Shown here piece after piece: positions 52,099 to 61,263 of a stretch of 64,000 bases of DNA; within the stretch, counting starts at the first letter, position 1, and each line of letters opens with the position of its first letter. Made by a program: the position numbers and the translations under genes. Source of the stretch: Roseovarius lutimaris (GTDB lineage Bacteria; Pseudomonadota; Alphaproteobacteria; Rhodobacterales; Rhodobacteraceae); assembly GCF_900115165.1 (NCBI RefSeq), contig NZ_FOVP01000012.1:1-64000 (forward strand), read 5' to 3'. Below the pieces are notes generated by a model, which worked only from the letters and a program-made list of their open reading frames with translations, had not been told where the DNA came from and did no database searches.

Positions 52099-53067
52099 TT
52101 AGGACCCAGAGCCGCTCTCATTCCGCCACTCATCGAAGAGTTGCAAAAGCGTAGCTTCCGCACGCTCCTCGAGCCACTGGCCGAATTCCGGGTTGTCCTT
52201 TTTGGCGATCTTGATGGCGATCGCTTTCTGATCGACTGTCAGCGTTCCGACAGTGTCGCCGCTCTCATTCTTGACGACGGACGTCACGCCGCGACTGGTC
52301 GGTTTCTTGTCTGCACGCGCCTTGTGCGAGCAAGCAGAATAGACCGCCTGAAATCTCTCGGGGCTTGGAGTGTCGTCGGGCAGGGCGGCGATCACCTCTT
52401 TGGCCGAATTCACCAAGTCTACCTTTCCCGATAGGGCCGCTAAATCACCCCACTGCCGTCTTCCGATGCCATGTGCCGGCCCGATAAGCTGAACAAGCCC
52501 ATCAGGCAGTTGATCGATAACGACCCGGTGGTTGGACACGCCTTGCCGGGTTAATCCCAAAGCATCCTGAATGACGCCGGGTTTATATCCAACTTCCTGC
52601 ATCTCTCTGATAAATAGAGATTTTTCTATGAAAGACGGATCAAGTCGAAGGTTGTTCTCTTGACCCTGTGCGATAAGCGAGGCGTCGTCGTCCAATGTGC
52701 GAACGATTGCCTTGACCGTTCCTCCGATCTTGCGGATCGCCGCCAGTCTACGGCGACCGTAGATGATGCGGTATCTGTCGGGTTGGCCCGATGGGCGGAC
52801 CATGATCGGCACTTGTTGGCCATGCTTGCGAATGCTCTCGGCAAGCTCGTCGATACTCGTATCTTCCAGCACCAACCGATCGCGAAGGCCATCCATGTCA
52901 ATCTGATCGGGTTCGATGTCCCGGATCGAATTGGCCGTGATTTCGCGCAAGGAGTCCCGCAATCCGCCAACAGAGCCGGGCAGCTTTGCAGCTTTTTGCA
53001 GGGTAGGGGAGGGAGTCGCGCTCTCTTTTTCGTCCTTCGGAGGTTGGTTGAAAATGTTTCTGGCCAT
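52099..53067 (-). CDS. repB: RepB partition protein (ParB family)
   Basis: A 322-aa protein starting MARNIFNQPPKDEKES, overlapping the repA stop as TGATG. The ParB nuclease-like domain has DIEPDQIDMDGLRDRL, ELAESIRKHGQQVPIMVRPS, YRIIYGRRRLAAIRKIGG and LIAQGQENNLRLDPSFIEKS; then a helix-turn-helix (VIQDALGLTRQGVSNHRVVI). RepB binds centromere palindromes (see 50678 and 50788) and works with RepA. Confidence 0.94.
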   Translation of the reverse strand: MARNIFNQPPKDEKESATPSPTLQKAAKLPGSVGGLRDSLREITANSIRDIEPDQIDMDGLRDRLVLEDTSIDELAESIRKHGQQVPIMVRPSGQPDRYRIIYGRRRLAAIRKIGGTVKAIVRTLDDDASLIAQGQENNLRLDPSFIEKSLFIREMQEVGYKPGVIQDALGLTRQGVSNHRVVIDQLPDGLVQLIGPAHGIGRRQWGDLAALSGKVDLVNSAKEVIAALPDDTPSPERFQAVYSACSHKARADKKPTSRGVTSVVKNESGDTVGTLTVDQKAIAIKIAKKDNPEFGQWLEERAEATLLQLFDEWRNESGSGS

Positions 53068-54266
53068 CAGCGACGCCCCCATGCCATTTGGATCGTCTGC
53101 TCCAGTTCATCGGCAACGCCGTTCACGCTGGTCAGAGCACGATCAATCGTTTTCCTGATGAACTGGCCGGGATCAACTTCGTAGACGGTTTGCTGGGTCA
53201 TTCCGGCGTCAGAGATTGCGGTAGACTTCAGCATGGGTTCAGTCATGACCTGGCCGGCGAGAATTGATCTCAGGTAGCCAGCCATTTGGGTCTGTGGCCC
53301 GTCTGACGGCTCATACCTTGTGATCAGGAATTTGACGAAATCCCATGTCACACGCCGTCCAATCGCTTCTTCCACGGCCTTTACCGTTTCTGACGCAAGT
53401 TTCAGGAATTGGCTCATGGAAGCGATGTCGAGCATGCCTGGCACGACGGTTACCAGGAGCCCCGTAGAGGCCGCCAATGCCGTGAGAGTCAGAAAGCCGA
53501 GTTGAGGAGGGCAGTCGATCAATACGATGTCGTAATCTGCCTCTACCTCCTCGAGCGCCAAGGCGAGGCGCTCCGCAAAAATGGGCTGCATCCGACGGGC
53601 GAGCGCGTTTGCTGTCTCGGTTTCGTACTCCGAGAGCATCAAGCCCGCCGGAACCATGTCGAGTTTGTGAAAGTAGGTCTTTTGGATCACGTCAGAGAGC
53701 GGAACCTGATCCTCATATCTCAGAGCATCATAGATTGTTCCGCCCTCGGCGAACTCGAGCTCAGGCCGAAAGCCGAAAAATGTGGTCAAACTTGCTTGCG
53801 GATCGAGATCCAGGACCAAAACACGGTAGCCGCGCAAGGCATAACGCTGTGCAAGATGTATCGTCGCTGTTGTTTTCGACGAACCACCTTTGAAATTGAC
53901 GACCGATAGCACCTGAAGTCGGTCGCCATCGCGTCGACCTGGCCGATACGATTCGGCGTTCTTTCCTGTGCGCTCCAAGATGTTGCGCAATTCGTCCACT
54001 TCTTGGGCTGTGTAGAACCGGTGCCCGCGGTTATCAGTATGCACTTCCGGGAAGCTACCGTCCTTGTGCCGGTTGCGCAGGTTAGACGTGCTTACGCGCA
54101 GGAGACCGGCAACTTCGGTCGAGCTGAAGCGCCGCAAGGCTTTACGCTCTTCGGGTTCGAAGGCGATCTTCATCTGCCGATCCAAGGACTCGGCCAGATT
54201 GTCAGCAAACGTGCCGATGTCAGAAGAGCCTATGCCTTGCGCATATCCAACGTTTCGATCATCCAT
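53067..54266 (-). CDS. repA: RepA partition ATPase (ParA family)
   Basis: A 399-aa protein, normal for RepA. The N-terminal part holds a MerR-like HTH (FSSTEVAGLLRVSTSNLRNR). The ATPase core has the deviant Walker A KGGSSKTT (126-133), VLVLDLDPQASLTTFFG and DIVLIDCPPQLGFLTL. RepA drives plasmid segregation and represses the repABC operon. An operator-like dyad stands upstream at 54329. Confidence 0.94.
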   Translation of the reverse strand: MDDRNVGYAQGIGSSDIGTFADNLAESLDRQMKIAFEPEERKALRRFSSTEVAGLLRVSTSNLRNRHKDGSFPEVHTDNRGHRFYTAQEVDELRNILERTGKNAESYRPGRRDGDRLQVLSVVNFKGGSSKTTATIHLAQRYALRGYRVLVLDLDPQASLTTFFGFRPELEFAEGGTIYDALRYEDQVPLSDVIQKTYFHKLDMVPAGLMLSEYETETANALARRMQPIFAERLALALEEVEADYDIVLIDCPPQLGFLTLTALAASTGLLVTVVPGMLDIASMSQFLKLASETVKAVEEAIGRRVTWDFVKFLITRYEPSDGPQTQMAGYLRSILAGQVMTEPMLKSTAISDAGMTQQTVYEVDPGQFIRKTIDRALTSVNGVADELEQTIQMAWGRR

Positions 54267-54328
54267 ATCCTGCCGCCCGCTCTTGGCCTCTGTTAAGGCT
54301 CTTGATCATTTTGACGACGCACAACGCG

Positions 54329-54350
54329 TCTGACGCAATTTGCCGTCAGA
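54329..54350. promoter_or_regulatory. Inverted repeat upstream of repA, candidate operator
   Basis: TCTGACG, 8 bases, CGTCAGA; about 63 bases before the repA ATG. RepA-RepB complexes repress their own operon, and a dyad in this position fits. Confidence 0.5.
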
Positions 54351-54407
54351 ATGGGAATGCCACGATCCAGCGAGTCCGGCAAGAAGAATCTAGATGTAGT
54401 GCAAAAG

Positions 54408-54416
54408 TTATCCACA
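54408..54416. other. DnaA box next to an AT-rich stretch
   Basis: TTATCCACA is a perfect consensus DnaA box. The following 60 bases are AT-rich (GATATAGATATATTAAATG). This could support origin opening, although most repABC origins lie inside repC. The rest of the 54267-54607 spacer shows no gene. Confidence 0.5.
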
Positions 54417-54607
54417 GCACCTATAGGTATTGCCGCGTAAAAAACACAGCAAATCATTGATATAGATATATTAAATGCAGATCTAACCGAATCGAGCCGC
54501 TACTCTGTTGAGTTGGCACAATAGCAGCTAACCCCAAGCAACTAATGGCACTTTCTGCCTCCTGCGGAGTTTTCTCCCGGTGAAATTTTTTGGATTCGGG
54601 TCAGAAG

Positions 54608-55516
54608 CTACACCTGATCTTGGCTCGATTCGTACGGCATGAGGCCAAGTCGTTCCGCCCGCTCCAACAGCATTTTCACCGAAGACGGCTGCCAGTTTGT
54701 CCGCCCGCGTGGCGTGTGCTCGCGCATCGCTTTCAGGCGGGTGCAGATCGCCTGGAGCGTGATGTCAGGGTCCGCACCCTTGATGCCAGCGACAATCGCG
54801 GGCAGGCGGTCGTCGGTTTGGCGTCTTCCAGCGCGACCAAGCACTTCATTGGGCAGAAACCCGTCGCGCACATAGGCTTTCACTGCGCGCAGAAGGCGGC
54901 TTTGCGTCCAGTGGCGGTCGTAGGGCAGGGGGCCATTGATGATCCGAAGCACATCTTCCCAGGCCATATCAGGTCGAAGTCGTCGGACATGTGGCACCCA
55001 GTCCTGAGCCGTCTCGTGCAGCCGCTCTATGTAGCCGTCTTGCCGCGCGAGTCGCACCTTGCGTAACGCCGCTGGATCGCGGTCGCGTAGGCCCGGGTTC
55101 CCGCCGACCCAGCCCTTGGCACGGGCGCTCGCCAGCCCCGCCTTGGTACGTTCGCGGATCAGCGCCCGCTCGAACTCGGCCGCGGCGCCCAGAACCTGCA
55201 GCGTAAACTTGCCTTGCGGGGATCCGGTGTCGATCGGGTCCTGAATGCAACGAAAGAACGCCCCCTTGGCCTCAAGCCGTTCGATCACCTCCAGCAGATG
55301 TGACAGAGACCGCGCAAGCCGGTCGATCCGAACGACAACCAGCGTGTCGCCCTCGGTAATGCGCTCCAGCACGCGGGCAAGCACCGGTCGCGCACGATTG
55401 CCGCCTGAGGCGTGTTCTTCATGGATTTCGACGCAGCCCGCAAATCTCAGAGCCTCGGACCGGGGCAGGGGGGTCTGATCCTCGGTGGATACGCGGGCGT
55501 AGCCTATCAGGGGCAT
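54608..55516 (-). CDS. Serine recombinase (resolvase/invertase family)
   Basis: A 302-aa protein. The catalytic domain is N-terminal: IGYARVSTEDQ with the nucleophilic Ser, then TLVVVRIDRLARSLSHLLEV, FTLQVLGAAAEFERALIRER and KAGLASARAKGWVGGNPGLR. The C-terminal 140 residues exceed the short HTH of Tn3-type resolvases and end in helical DNA-binding-like segments. It may resolve plasmid dimers or belong to a lost transposon. It is transcribed away from the winged-helix gene at 55743; the 55517-55742 spacer would contain a res site if this is a resolvase. Confidence 0.88.
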   Translation of the reverse strand: MPLIGYARVSTEDQTPLPRSEALRFAGCVEIHEEHASGGNRARPVLARVLERITEGDTLVVVRIDRLARSLSHLLEVIERLEAKGAFFRCIQDPIDTGSPQGKFTLQVLGAAAEFERALIRERTKAGLASARAKGWVGGNPGLRDRDPAALRKVRLARQDGYIERLHETAQDWVPHVRRLRPDMAWEDVLRIINGPLPYDRHWTQSRLLRAVKAYVRDGFLPNEVLGRAGRRQTDDRLPAIVAGIKGADPDITLQAICTRLKAMREHTPRGRTNWQPSSVKMLLERAERLGLMPYESSQDQV

Positions 55517-55716
55517 GAAAACGGGCCATTTGCAGTTTTAGGTGTCACGAATAAACGACCGTTTGAAAACGAATGCAAGGGCGTGCACTGTGGCGCTGCT
55601 CAGCAGAGAACCCTTGGTTTCCATACGCTGAGCGCGATCAGCGAGCTCTCGCAGACCATCGCGCGCCCGTGCTATATAAGGTGTGCAGGCGCACTCTGAC
55701 AAAACACTTTGGTAAA

Positions 55717-55740
55717 ATGCAAAAGTGCCGTATTTTGCAT
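55717..55740. promoter_or_regulatory. Inverted repeat just before the winged-helix gene
   Basis: ATGCAAAA (55717-55724), 8 bases, TTTTGCAT (55733-55740), two bases before the ATG at 55743. A bound repressor would block expression, so self-control is likely. Confidence 0.5.
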
Positions 55741-55742
55741 AC

Positions 55743-56810
55743 ATGAAGACTCAAGTATCTATGCAGTATGATATTTTTTACGATCCTCTTGTGGATGCGG
55801 AGGGGCTTGAAGAGACGTCTGAGGACGACCTGTGGTTCCTGCCCGGTCCGATGGAAGAGGAGCCAGATTATCTGCCGCCCGGACCTAGGGCAGAGCTTCG
55901 TGAAACTGCAGTCCTCGACGATTGGCGATGCGCTGAGGCGGGCAATGCCGCCCGTCTTGCCCGCGTGGCTGGCCGGATCGGCGCGCTGGACGACCGGCTG
56001 CGCCGTGGCCCGGAAGGCTGGCGTCACAGGCTCGCGCTGATGGAGGCGGCAGACCTCAGCTGGTTTGTAGGCGACCGAATTGGCCCGGATCGGCTGGCGC
56101 TCTGGAAATCCATGCGCTTGTCCGGCGTGCAGGACGACACCGCGGCGCTCGCGCGTGTCGGATGGGCAGTGCGGCGTCTTACAGGCGGCCCTGGACCGGA
56201 AGTGGATCTGTCCGCCTTCCTCGACCGCCGCGACCCCGAGAACCTCGGCGTTGAAGCCGAACCGTTCGCGGATCGCGCGGGCGGTTGGCTCGATCTCATG
56301 GCGCAAGCCGCCGATCTTCACCCAATCACGCGCGCTTGCATGGGCTTCCATCTCTGGAGTCTCGCGGGCCTCGGGCAGCACGGCGACCGGATGGAAGCGG
56401 CGGTCACAGCCGCACGGATCGTGGCCAGTGAGGGCAAGGGGGCGCTCTTCGTGCCTTTGGCCATGGGCGGGGCAGGGGGATTGCGCTCCGGTGGCCCACC
56501 CGCTGACCGTCTGTCTCGTTGGCTTGACGGGATGGAGACCGCATGCCTGACCGCAATGCGTCACCTCGATGATATCGAGGCATGGTCGGCGAGGGCGGAA
56601 GCCGAGATGAGCCCGCTTTCCGGCCGCACGCCCCCGGCCTTGTGCGCGGTACTTACCGAATGGCCGCTCGTGTCCGCTCCGATGGCCGAGGCCCTGATCG
56701 GCGCCAGCCGGGCTGCCGTCCAGCGCAACCTTGCTTGGATGGAAGCGCGTGGTCTAATCCACGAGATGACCGGGCAGGGGCGGTATCGGATGTGGAGGGT
56801 CGCAACTTAA
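55743..56810 (+). CDS. Winged-helix plasmid protein (RHE_PE00001/DUF1612-like)
   Basis: A 355-aa soluble protein. ATG 55743 is preferred over a GTG six codons earlier that lies inside the inverted repeat; ATG 55761 is also possible. The N-terminal region (about 50-150) recalls RHE_PE00001-type plasmid proteins (RVAGRIGALDDRLRRGPEGW, ADLSWFVGDRIGPDRLALWK). The C-terminal end is a winged helix (WPLVSAPMAEALIGASRAAV, RNLAWMEARGLIHEMTGQGR). Probably a DNA-binding regulator. The precise family is uncertain. Confidence 0.7.
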   Translation: MKTQVSMQYDIFYDPLVDAEGLEETSEDDLWFLPGPMEEEPDYLPPGPRAELRETAVLDDWRCAEAGNAARLARVAGRIGALDDRLRRGPEGWRHRLALMEAADLSWFVGDRIGPDRLALWKSMRLSGVQDDTAALARVGWAVRRLTGGPGPEVDLSAFLDRRDPENLGVEAEPFADRAGGWLDLMAQAADLHPITRACMGFHLWSLAGLGQHGDRMEAAVTAARIVASEGKGALFVPLAMGGAGGLRSGGPPADRLSRWLDGMETACLTAMRHLDDIEAWSARAEAEMSPLSGRTPPALCAVLTEWPLVSAPMAEALIGASRAAVQRNLAWMEARGLIHEMTGQGRYRMWRVAT

Positions 56811-56983
56811 GCCGTGCTCTTTGTCGGGGGGCCGACAGTTTATGTTAGAATCAACGCTTCTGTCCGCCAAACTTGCAGAGAATTCGCGCATCTAGCCCAC
56901 TTTGATGAATTTTGCTCGAAGCACGAATGTCCGCATGGATGAAAACGAACCGCCCGTGTCCAGTCTTCGTCACTTGCTGCGGT

Positions 56984-58303
56984 TTATAAATGCGTGGCCC
57001 AGCGAGGATGGCTCTCGTCAATGATCAAGGCATGGCTGTGCCTGCGATGTCCCCTTAGGTGGGGATGGTCGAGTGGCAAATTATCGTGGGTGTGCTCAAG
57101 CTCAACGGGATCGCCGGACGGCCAGAGTTTCAGCGCTGCGAGCATTCCGAAGGCGGCGATGAGGGCCAGTCCGATCAGTGTGGGAACGACACCATAGACC
57201 GTCAGCAGCCATCCCGACAGCGGATAGGTCACAAGCCAGCAGGCGTGGGACAGCGCGAATTGCGCCGCGAAGAGTGCCGGGCGGTCCCCGGCGTGGGCGG
57301 AACGGCGCAGTAGTCGGCCGGAAGGGGTGAGGACAGCGGAATATCCGAGCCCCACCAGCAACCAGGCTGTCAGAAGGATGGACCAGCCAAGGCCTGCTCC
57401 AAGGACCGTCAACGCCAGACCGACCAGAGTAGCCACCATCAGCGCGGCTCCGCCGAACATCACGGGCCGGTCCGGCAACGCATCGAGAACACGCGGCAGG
57501 ACCAGCGCGGCGATCATCGATCCTGCGCCGAAGGCAAACATCGTCCAGGCCAGAGCACTTTCCGAAAGGCCGAGCGAGCCGCGCACAAGAACGACGGTGT
57601 TGACCAGCACCATCGCACCTGCCGCCGCCGCCGCGAGGTTCAATGCCAAGAGCCCGCGCAAGCGGGGCGTGGCCAGATAGATGCGGATGCCGCGCGTAGT
57701 GCGGTTATAGACACCGCGCGGCTCGGATGGGCGGGGACTGGGCAGCACGACCGAAACAACCAGAAGGGCCGATGCGGCGAAACCGAGGACCGTGCCGAGG
57801 AAAAGCGAATTGTACGACATCACCGCCAACAGAAGCGCGGCCAGGATCGGACTGACGATGTTTTCCAGATCGTAGGCCAGCCGCGACAGTGACAGAGCGC
57901 GGGTATAGCGCGCCTCTTCGGGCAGAACGTCCGGGATCGTTGCCTGAAAGGTCGGCGTGAAGGCGGCGGAAGCCGATTGAAGAAGGAAGATCAGGACGTA
58001 AACCTGCCAGACTTCGGTCACGAACGGCAGGGCCAGCGCCACACCGGCGCGCGCGAGGTCGAGCGTCACCAGAAGCGCGCGGCGCGGCACGCGGTCTGCG
58101 AAAGCCCCTGCAATGGGCGCGATGCCCACATAAGCAACCATCTTGATGGTGAAGACTGTGCCGAGGACCAGCGCCGCCCCGTCGCCCGAAAGATCAAAGG
58201 CGAGCAGGCCGAGTGCGACTGTGGCGAGTCCGGTACCCAGAAGGGCTACGACCTGTGCCAGAAACAGGTGCCGATAAGTGCGGTCGGAGAGAATATCGAG
58301 CAT
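56984..58303 (-). CDS. MFS exporter with His-rich C-terminus, probable metal efflux (NreB-like)
   Basis: A 439-aa permease with about 12 membrane segments and the MFS loop motif AGAFADRVPRRALL. After the last segment, the cytoplasmic tail is rich in His (EHTHDNLPLDHPHLRGHRRH, then SHALIIDESHP), a feature of nickel/cobalt exporters such as NreB. The first ATG follows a decayed CsoR-like gene by 8 bases, the usual regulator-exporter order. The substrate is inferred only from the tail and the neighbour. Confidence 0.88.
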   Translation of the reverse strand: MLDILSDRTYRHLFLAQVVALLGTGLATVALGLLAFDLSGDGAALVLGTVFTIKMVAYVGIAPIAGAFADRVPRRALLVTLDLARAGVALALPFVTEVWQVYVLIFLLQSASAAFTPTFQATIPDVLPEEARYTRALSLSRLAYDLENIVSPILAALLLAVMSYNSLFLGTVLGFAASALLVVSVVLPSPRPSEPRGVYNRTTRGIRIYLATPRLRGLLALNLAAAAAGAMVLVNTVVLVRGSLGLSESALAWTMFAFGAGSMIAALVLPRVLDALPDRPVMFGGAALMVATLVGLALTVLGAGLGWSILLTAWLLVGLGYSAVLTPSGRLLRRSAHAGDRPALFAAQFALSHACWLVTYPLSGWLLTVYGVVPTLIGLALIAAFGMLAALKLWPSGDPVELEHTHDNLPLDHPHLRGHRRHSHALIIDESHPRWATHL

Positions 58304-58311
58304 GGTCAGCC

Positions 58312-58404
58312 TCAGAGATATCGGGCGATCGCCCGCAACTCGGCGCGATCAGTTTCAGAACTTTCAACGTCGATACAATGGTCCATGTGATCATGGATCA
58401 GCGC
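58312..58404 (-). pseudogene. C-terminal fragment of a CsoR/RcnR-type metal-sensing repressor
   Basis: The frame ending at 58312 reads ALIHDHMDHCIDVESSETDR, then AELRAIARYL: the His/Cys-bearing helix and end of a CsoR/RcnR/DmeR-like repressor. Upstream the similarity breaks off and a stop appears about ten codons before, so about two thirds of the gene is missing. It lies directly before the exporter gene. The break near 58405 is a likely recombination join. Confidence 0.6.
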
Positions 58405-58569
58405 ACGCTTACGCCAGTATCCGAATTTCGGGGAGCATCTCAGACGCTATCACTCGCCTGTCGAAAATCTCAAAATTACTGACCTCACATTTTTGTGATT
58501 TTAAATTGGTTGAACCTCCAGTGGGTGAAGGTTGTAGAAACCGGAAAAGTTTAGTTTGAGGGTAGTGGA

Positions 58570-59160
58570 ATGAAGTTTGTAAAAGATGCGGCTATCTCGC
58601 GGCGCGGTATCCTGCTTGGAGCAGCGGCGAGCGGCCTCACTCTGAAAGCGGGCACCGCATTTGCCCAAAACACGCCTCCGCTAGCATCACCGGTTGTACG
58701 TAGGAACTCGTCCGGTTTTGCTGTCGCGAATTGGGAGGATCACTTCGACAACCTGAAACATGGGGTAATACTCTGCGATATAGATTCCCGAGCGGTGCAG
58801 TATTGGTCCGAAGACCAAAGCGTTTATAAGCTTTATCCTTCCAGTGTACCTGAGTCCGAAGATCTTACCAAACGCGGGTACACTAGCGTAATCAAGAAAG
58901 TGGAAGGTCCAAGCTGGCGCCCAACTCCTTCAATGAAAATCCGCAATCCTGAATGGCCCGACTACTTTCCACCTGGTCCTGATAATCCTTTGGGCACGCA
59001 CGCTCTCTACCTGTCATGGCAGTATTATCGCGTCCACGGGACAGGAGACACGCGGAAGATTGGCCGCCGATCATCAAATGGGTGCATTGGTCTTTATAAC
59101 GAACATATCAAAGAATTGTTTGCTTTGGCCGAAGTAGGAACACAAGTGAAACTGTTTTGA
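58570..59160 (+). CDS. L,D-transpeptidase (YkuD domain), first of three
   Basis: A 196-aa exported protein with a Tat-like signal (ISRRGILLGAAASGLTLKAG). The catalytic motif is YRVHGTGDTRKIGRRSSNGC followed by IGLYN, with His, the SNGC cysteine and a conserved Gly. These enzymes make 3-3 cross-links or attach proteins to peptidoglycan. It resembles the two following homologs in build (signal, WRPTPSMKIRNPEWPDY-type region, catalytic end) but is clearly diverged from them. Confidence 0.92.
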   Translation: MKFVKDAAISRRGILLGAAASGLTLKAGTAFAQNTPPLASPVVRRNSSGFAVANWEDHFDNLKHGVILCDIDSRAVQYWSEDQSVYKLYPSSVPESEDLTKRGYTSVIKKVEGPSWRPTPSMKIRNPEWPDYFPPGPDNPLGTHALYLSWQYYRVHGTGDTRKIGRRSSNGCIGLYNEHIKELFALAEVGTQVKLF

Positions 59161-59243
59161 TCCCGCACTTCGCATGACTTGTTAAAGTCTGATCTCGTGT
59201 ACCAGCACTCATTCTACGTTCACTACTCGAAAGCCATAGTTTC

Positions 59244-59819
59244 ATGAAACGAAGAAAATTTCTCCTTGCCACCGGGGCTGTCGGTGCTTTGTGCAGTCAG
59301 CCCGTTTCAGCTCATGTAGTGCTGCCAAAGTATGATTTGCCGCCGGAGTACTTGCCTCAATTAGTAAGCATTCCAGCGGGCGCTGCTCCCTACGAAATTC
59401 ATGTTTTCCCAAGCCAGTTTGCCCTCTTCTGGACCCAACCTGACAACACTGCAATTCGCTATACCGTTGGGATCGGTCGCCCGGGTCTTTATGAGGCAGG
59501 CGAATTCTATGTTGGGGCAAAGAAGGAATGGCCCAGCTGGACACCGACCCCGGGCATGTTACGTCGTGAGCCTCAGAAATATGAGCCGTTACGGAATGGA
59601 ATGCCTGGCGGTTTGAGCAACCCTCTAGGTGCGCGGGCCCTCTACCTCTTTCAACCGGGTCGTGGCGATACCTTTTTGCGTGTGCATGGCACAAATGACC
59701 CAAGCACTATCGGCCGTGCAGTCTCGAACGGGTGCGCCAGATTGGTGAACGATCAGATTGTCCAATTTTATGATAAAGTCCCGCTGGACACCCGTGTGAT
59801 CCTATACCCCGCAACTTAG
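59244..59819 (+). CDS. L,D-transpeptidase (YkuD domain), second of three
   Basis: A 191-aa exported protein with a short signal (RRKFLLATGAVGALCSQPVS). It has IRYTVGIGRPGLYEAGEFYV, WPSWTPTPGMLRREP, NPLGARALYLF and the catalytic FLRVHGTNDPSTIGRAVSNG followed by CARL. The enzyme acts in the periplasm. Located 83 bases after the first copy. Confidence 0.93.
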   Translation: MKRRKFLLATGAVGALCSQPVSAHVVLPKYDLPPEYLPQLVSIPAGAAPYEIHVFPSQFALFWTQPDNTAIRYTVGIGRPGLYEAGEFYVGAKKEWPSWTPTPGMLRREPQKYEPLRNGMPGGLSNPLGARALYLFQPGRGDTFLRVHGTNDPSTIGRAVSNGCARLVNDQIVQFYDKVPLDTRVILYPAT

Positions 59820-59929
59820 AACACTGCCTTGGCGAGATCAGCGTGTTTTGGTAGCTTTTCAGCAGAAGATTTCCTAGGGAAGATAACTCATCCCCCCCGG
59901 ATCTCTCTCAATCCTAGGAAGGATTCAAG

Positions 59930-60664
59930 ATGTTATTAGCGCGACGCGGCCTGTCGAAAATTGTTCTTGCAACAGTATTAGCAGCATTTCCTGTTACTAC
60001 TGTGGCCGCACAAGAACTCAATGAAGCAGATATCAAGCGTCTCGCACTTGAAGCGATCTTGGAAAAACCCGAAATTCTGATCGAAGCGCTTTCAATCCTT
60101 CAGGAACGTGAAAATGTAGCGCTCGCCGAAGCGCAGACTGACGCCCTGTCTGAGTTGCGCGATGATTTCGAACAGAATGCTCCGATCTTCGGGAACTTGG
60201 ATGGCAGCGTCACACTTGTCGAGTTCTTTGACTATAACTGCGGGTATTGTCGCCGCGCTGCACCAGAGGTCAAAGCGGTACTGGAGGCAAGCAAGGATGT
60301 CCGCATTATTTATCGTGAATTCCCAATCCTAGGGCCCGGTTCCGAAGTTGCGGCGCGCGCGTCACTTGCCTCGAGAAATCAAGGTAAATATCAGCAGTTT
60401 CACGAGGCAATGATGGCATTGAACGGGCAAGCCGTTGAAGCAAGCGTTATGAAAATTGCAGGCGATGTGGGGCTCGATCTCGAAGTTTTGAAAACAGATA
60501 TGCAATCTGATTCAGTGAGTGATCACATTGCGGCCTCTCTGCGTTTCGCAGAAGCTTTGGGTATAACTGGAACGCCGACGTTCGTATTGGGTGACGAAAT
60601 AATCCCCGGTGTGATCGAGCGCGGCTCACTTCTTGAAAAGATAGCAGAACTCGTCCCCGAGTGA
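59930..60664 (+). CDS. DsbA-family thiol-disulfide oxidoreductase
   Basis: A 244-aa periplasmic protein with AGGAAGG upstream, a signal peptide (to VTTVAAQEL), a helical N-terminal extension (DIKRLALEAILEKPEILIEA) and a thioredoxin fold with active site CGYC (104-107) in FFDYNCGYCRRAAPE, and the cis-Pro loop ITGTPTFVLGD. The N-terminal extension is that of ScsC/BdbD-like proteins. It may keep the catalytic Cys of the neighbouring L,D-transpeptidases reduced, or oxidise exported metal-resistance proteins. The ribosome site lies in a small AATCCT...AGGATT dyad. Confidence 0.92.
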   Translation: MLLARRGLSKIVLATVLAAFPVTTVAAQELNEADIKRLALEAILEKPEILIEALSILQERENVALAEAQTDALSELRDDFEQNAPIFGNLDGSVTLVEFFDYNCGYCRRAAPEVKAVLEASKDVRIIYREFPILGPGSEVAARASLASRNQGKYQQFHEAMMALNGQAVEASVMKIAGDVGLDLEVLKTDMQSDSVSDHIAASLRFAEALGITGTPTFVLGDEIIPGVIERGSLLEKIAELVPE

Positions 60665-60700
60665 AAGGGGCGACGATTATGAGATCGGCCCTTATAGCCC

Positions 60701-60994
60701 TTGATCTTCCACCCGCTGGAACTCCTATCTCAGAAGTTATCTGGAGCAAGAGATCTCACTATGGAAAACGAAAAGTCATTAACCTTCGGCGGCTATATGA
60801 TCGTAGGCCACGTCCCGGTCGCCGGCATTCGCCGTCTGTTGGATGAGCGCCCAAACGCTGTTGGCCTTGAAGTCCCCGGTGTGCCTTACGGATCGCCTGG
60901 GCATGGGCCAGAATCGGAACGTGAGGCCTATGTTGTACATTTGGTCAATCGAGAGGGGACCACGGAGCCGTTCACAAACTACGAGGCAGCCTGA
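60701..60994 (+). pseudogene. DUF411 metal-binding protein, C-terminal fragment
   Basis: The frame carries GGYMIVGHVPVAGIRRLLDE, RPNAVGLEVPGVPYGSPGHG and VVHLVNREGTTEPFTNYEA, the conserved second half of DUF411 proteins, which are linked to copper handling. The N-terminal Cys-rich part is absent; upstream sequence is unrelated. An internal ATG at 60761 could still give about 77 aa. Probably truncated. Confidence 0.65.
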
Positions 60995-61263
60995 ACTCGA
61001 GACGGTGGCAATGAAGGGCGGTTGAGGCCAGAGGTTTTTGAACTGACCTAGGCACCAAGGGTTGTCCATACGTAAGTTGCGAAAACACATGCCCGTGCGG
61101 GATCAATATTTTTCTTGAACCTCTAGTAACTTTAAGAGTTAAGGCAACGATAGCGGTCGGCCCCATGGAGCATAGTTGTCTGTAATAACTTGACTCCTTC
61201 CTAGGCAGAAAAAGTCGGGATGTGGGTTGGATCGCCGCCAATAGCTTGAAAGGAAAAAGAAAG

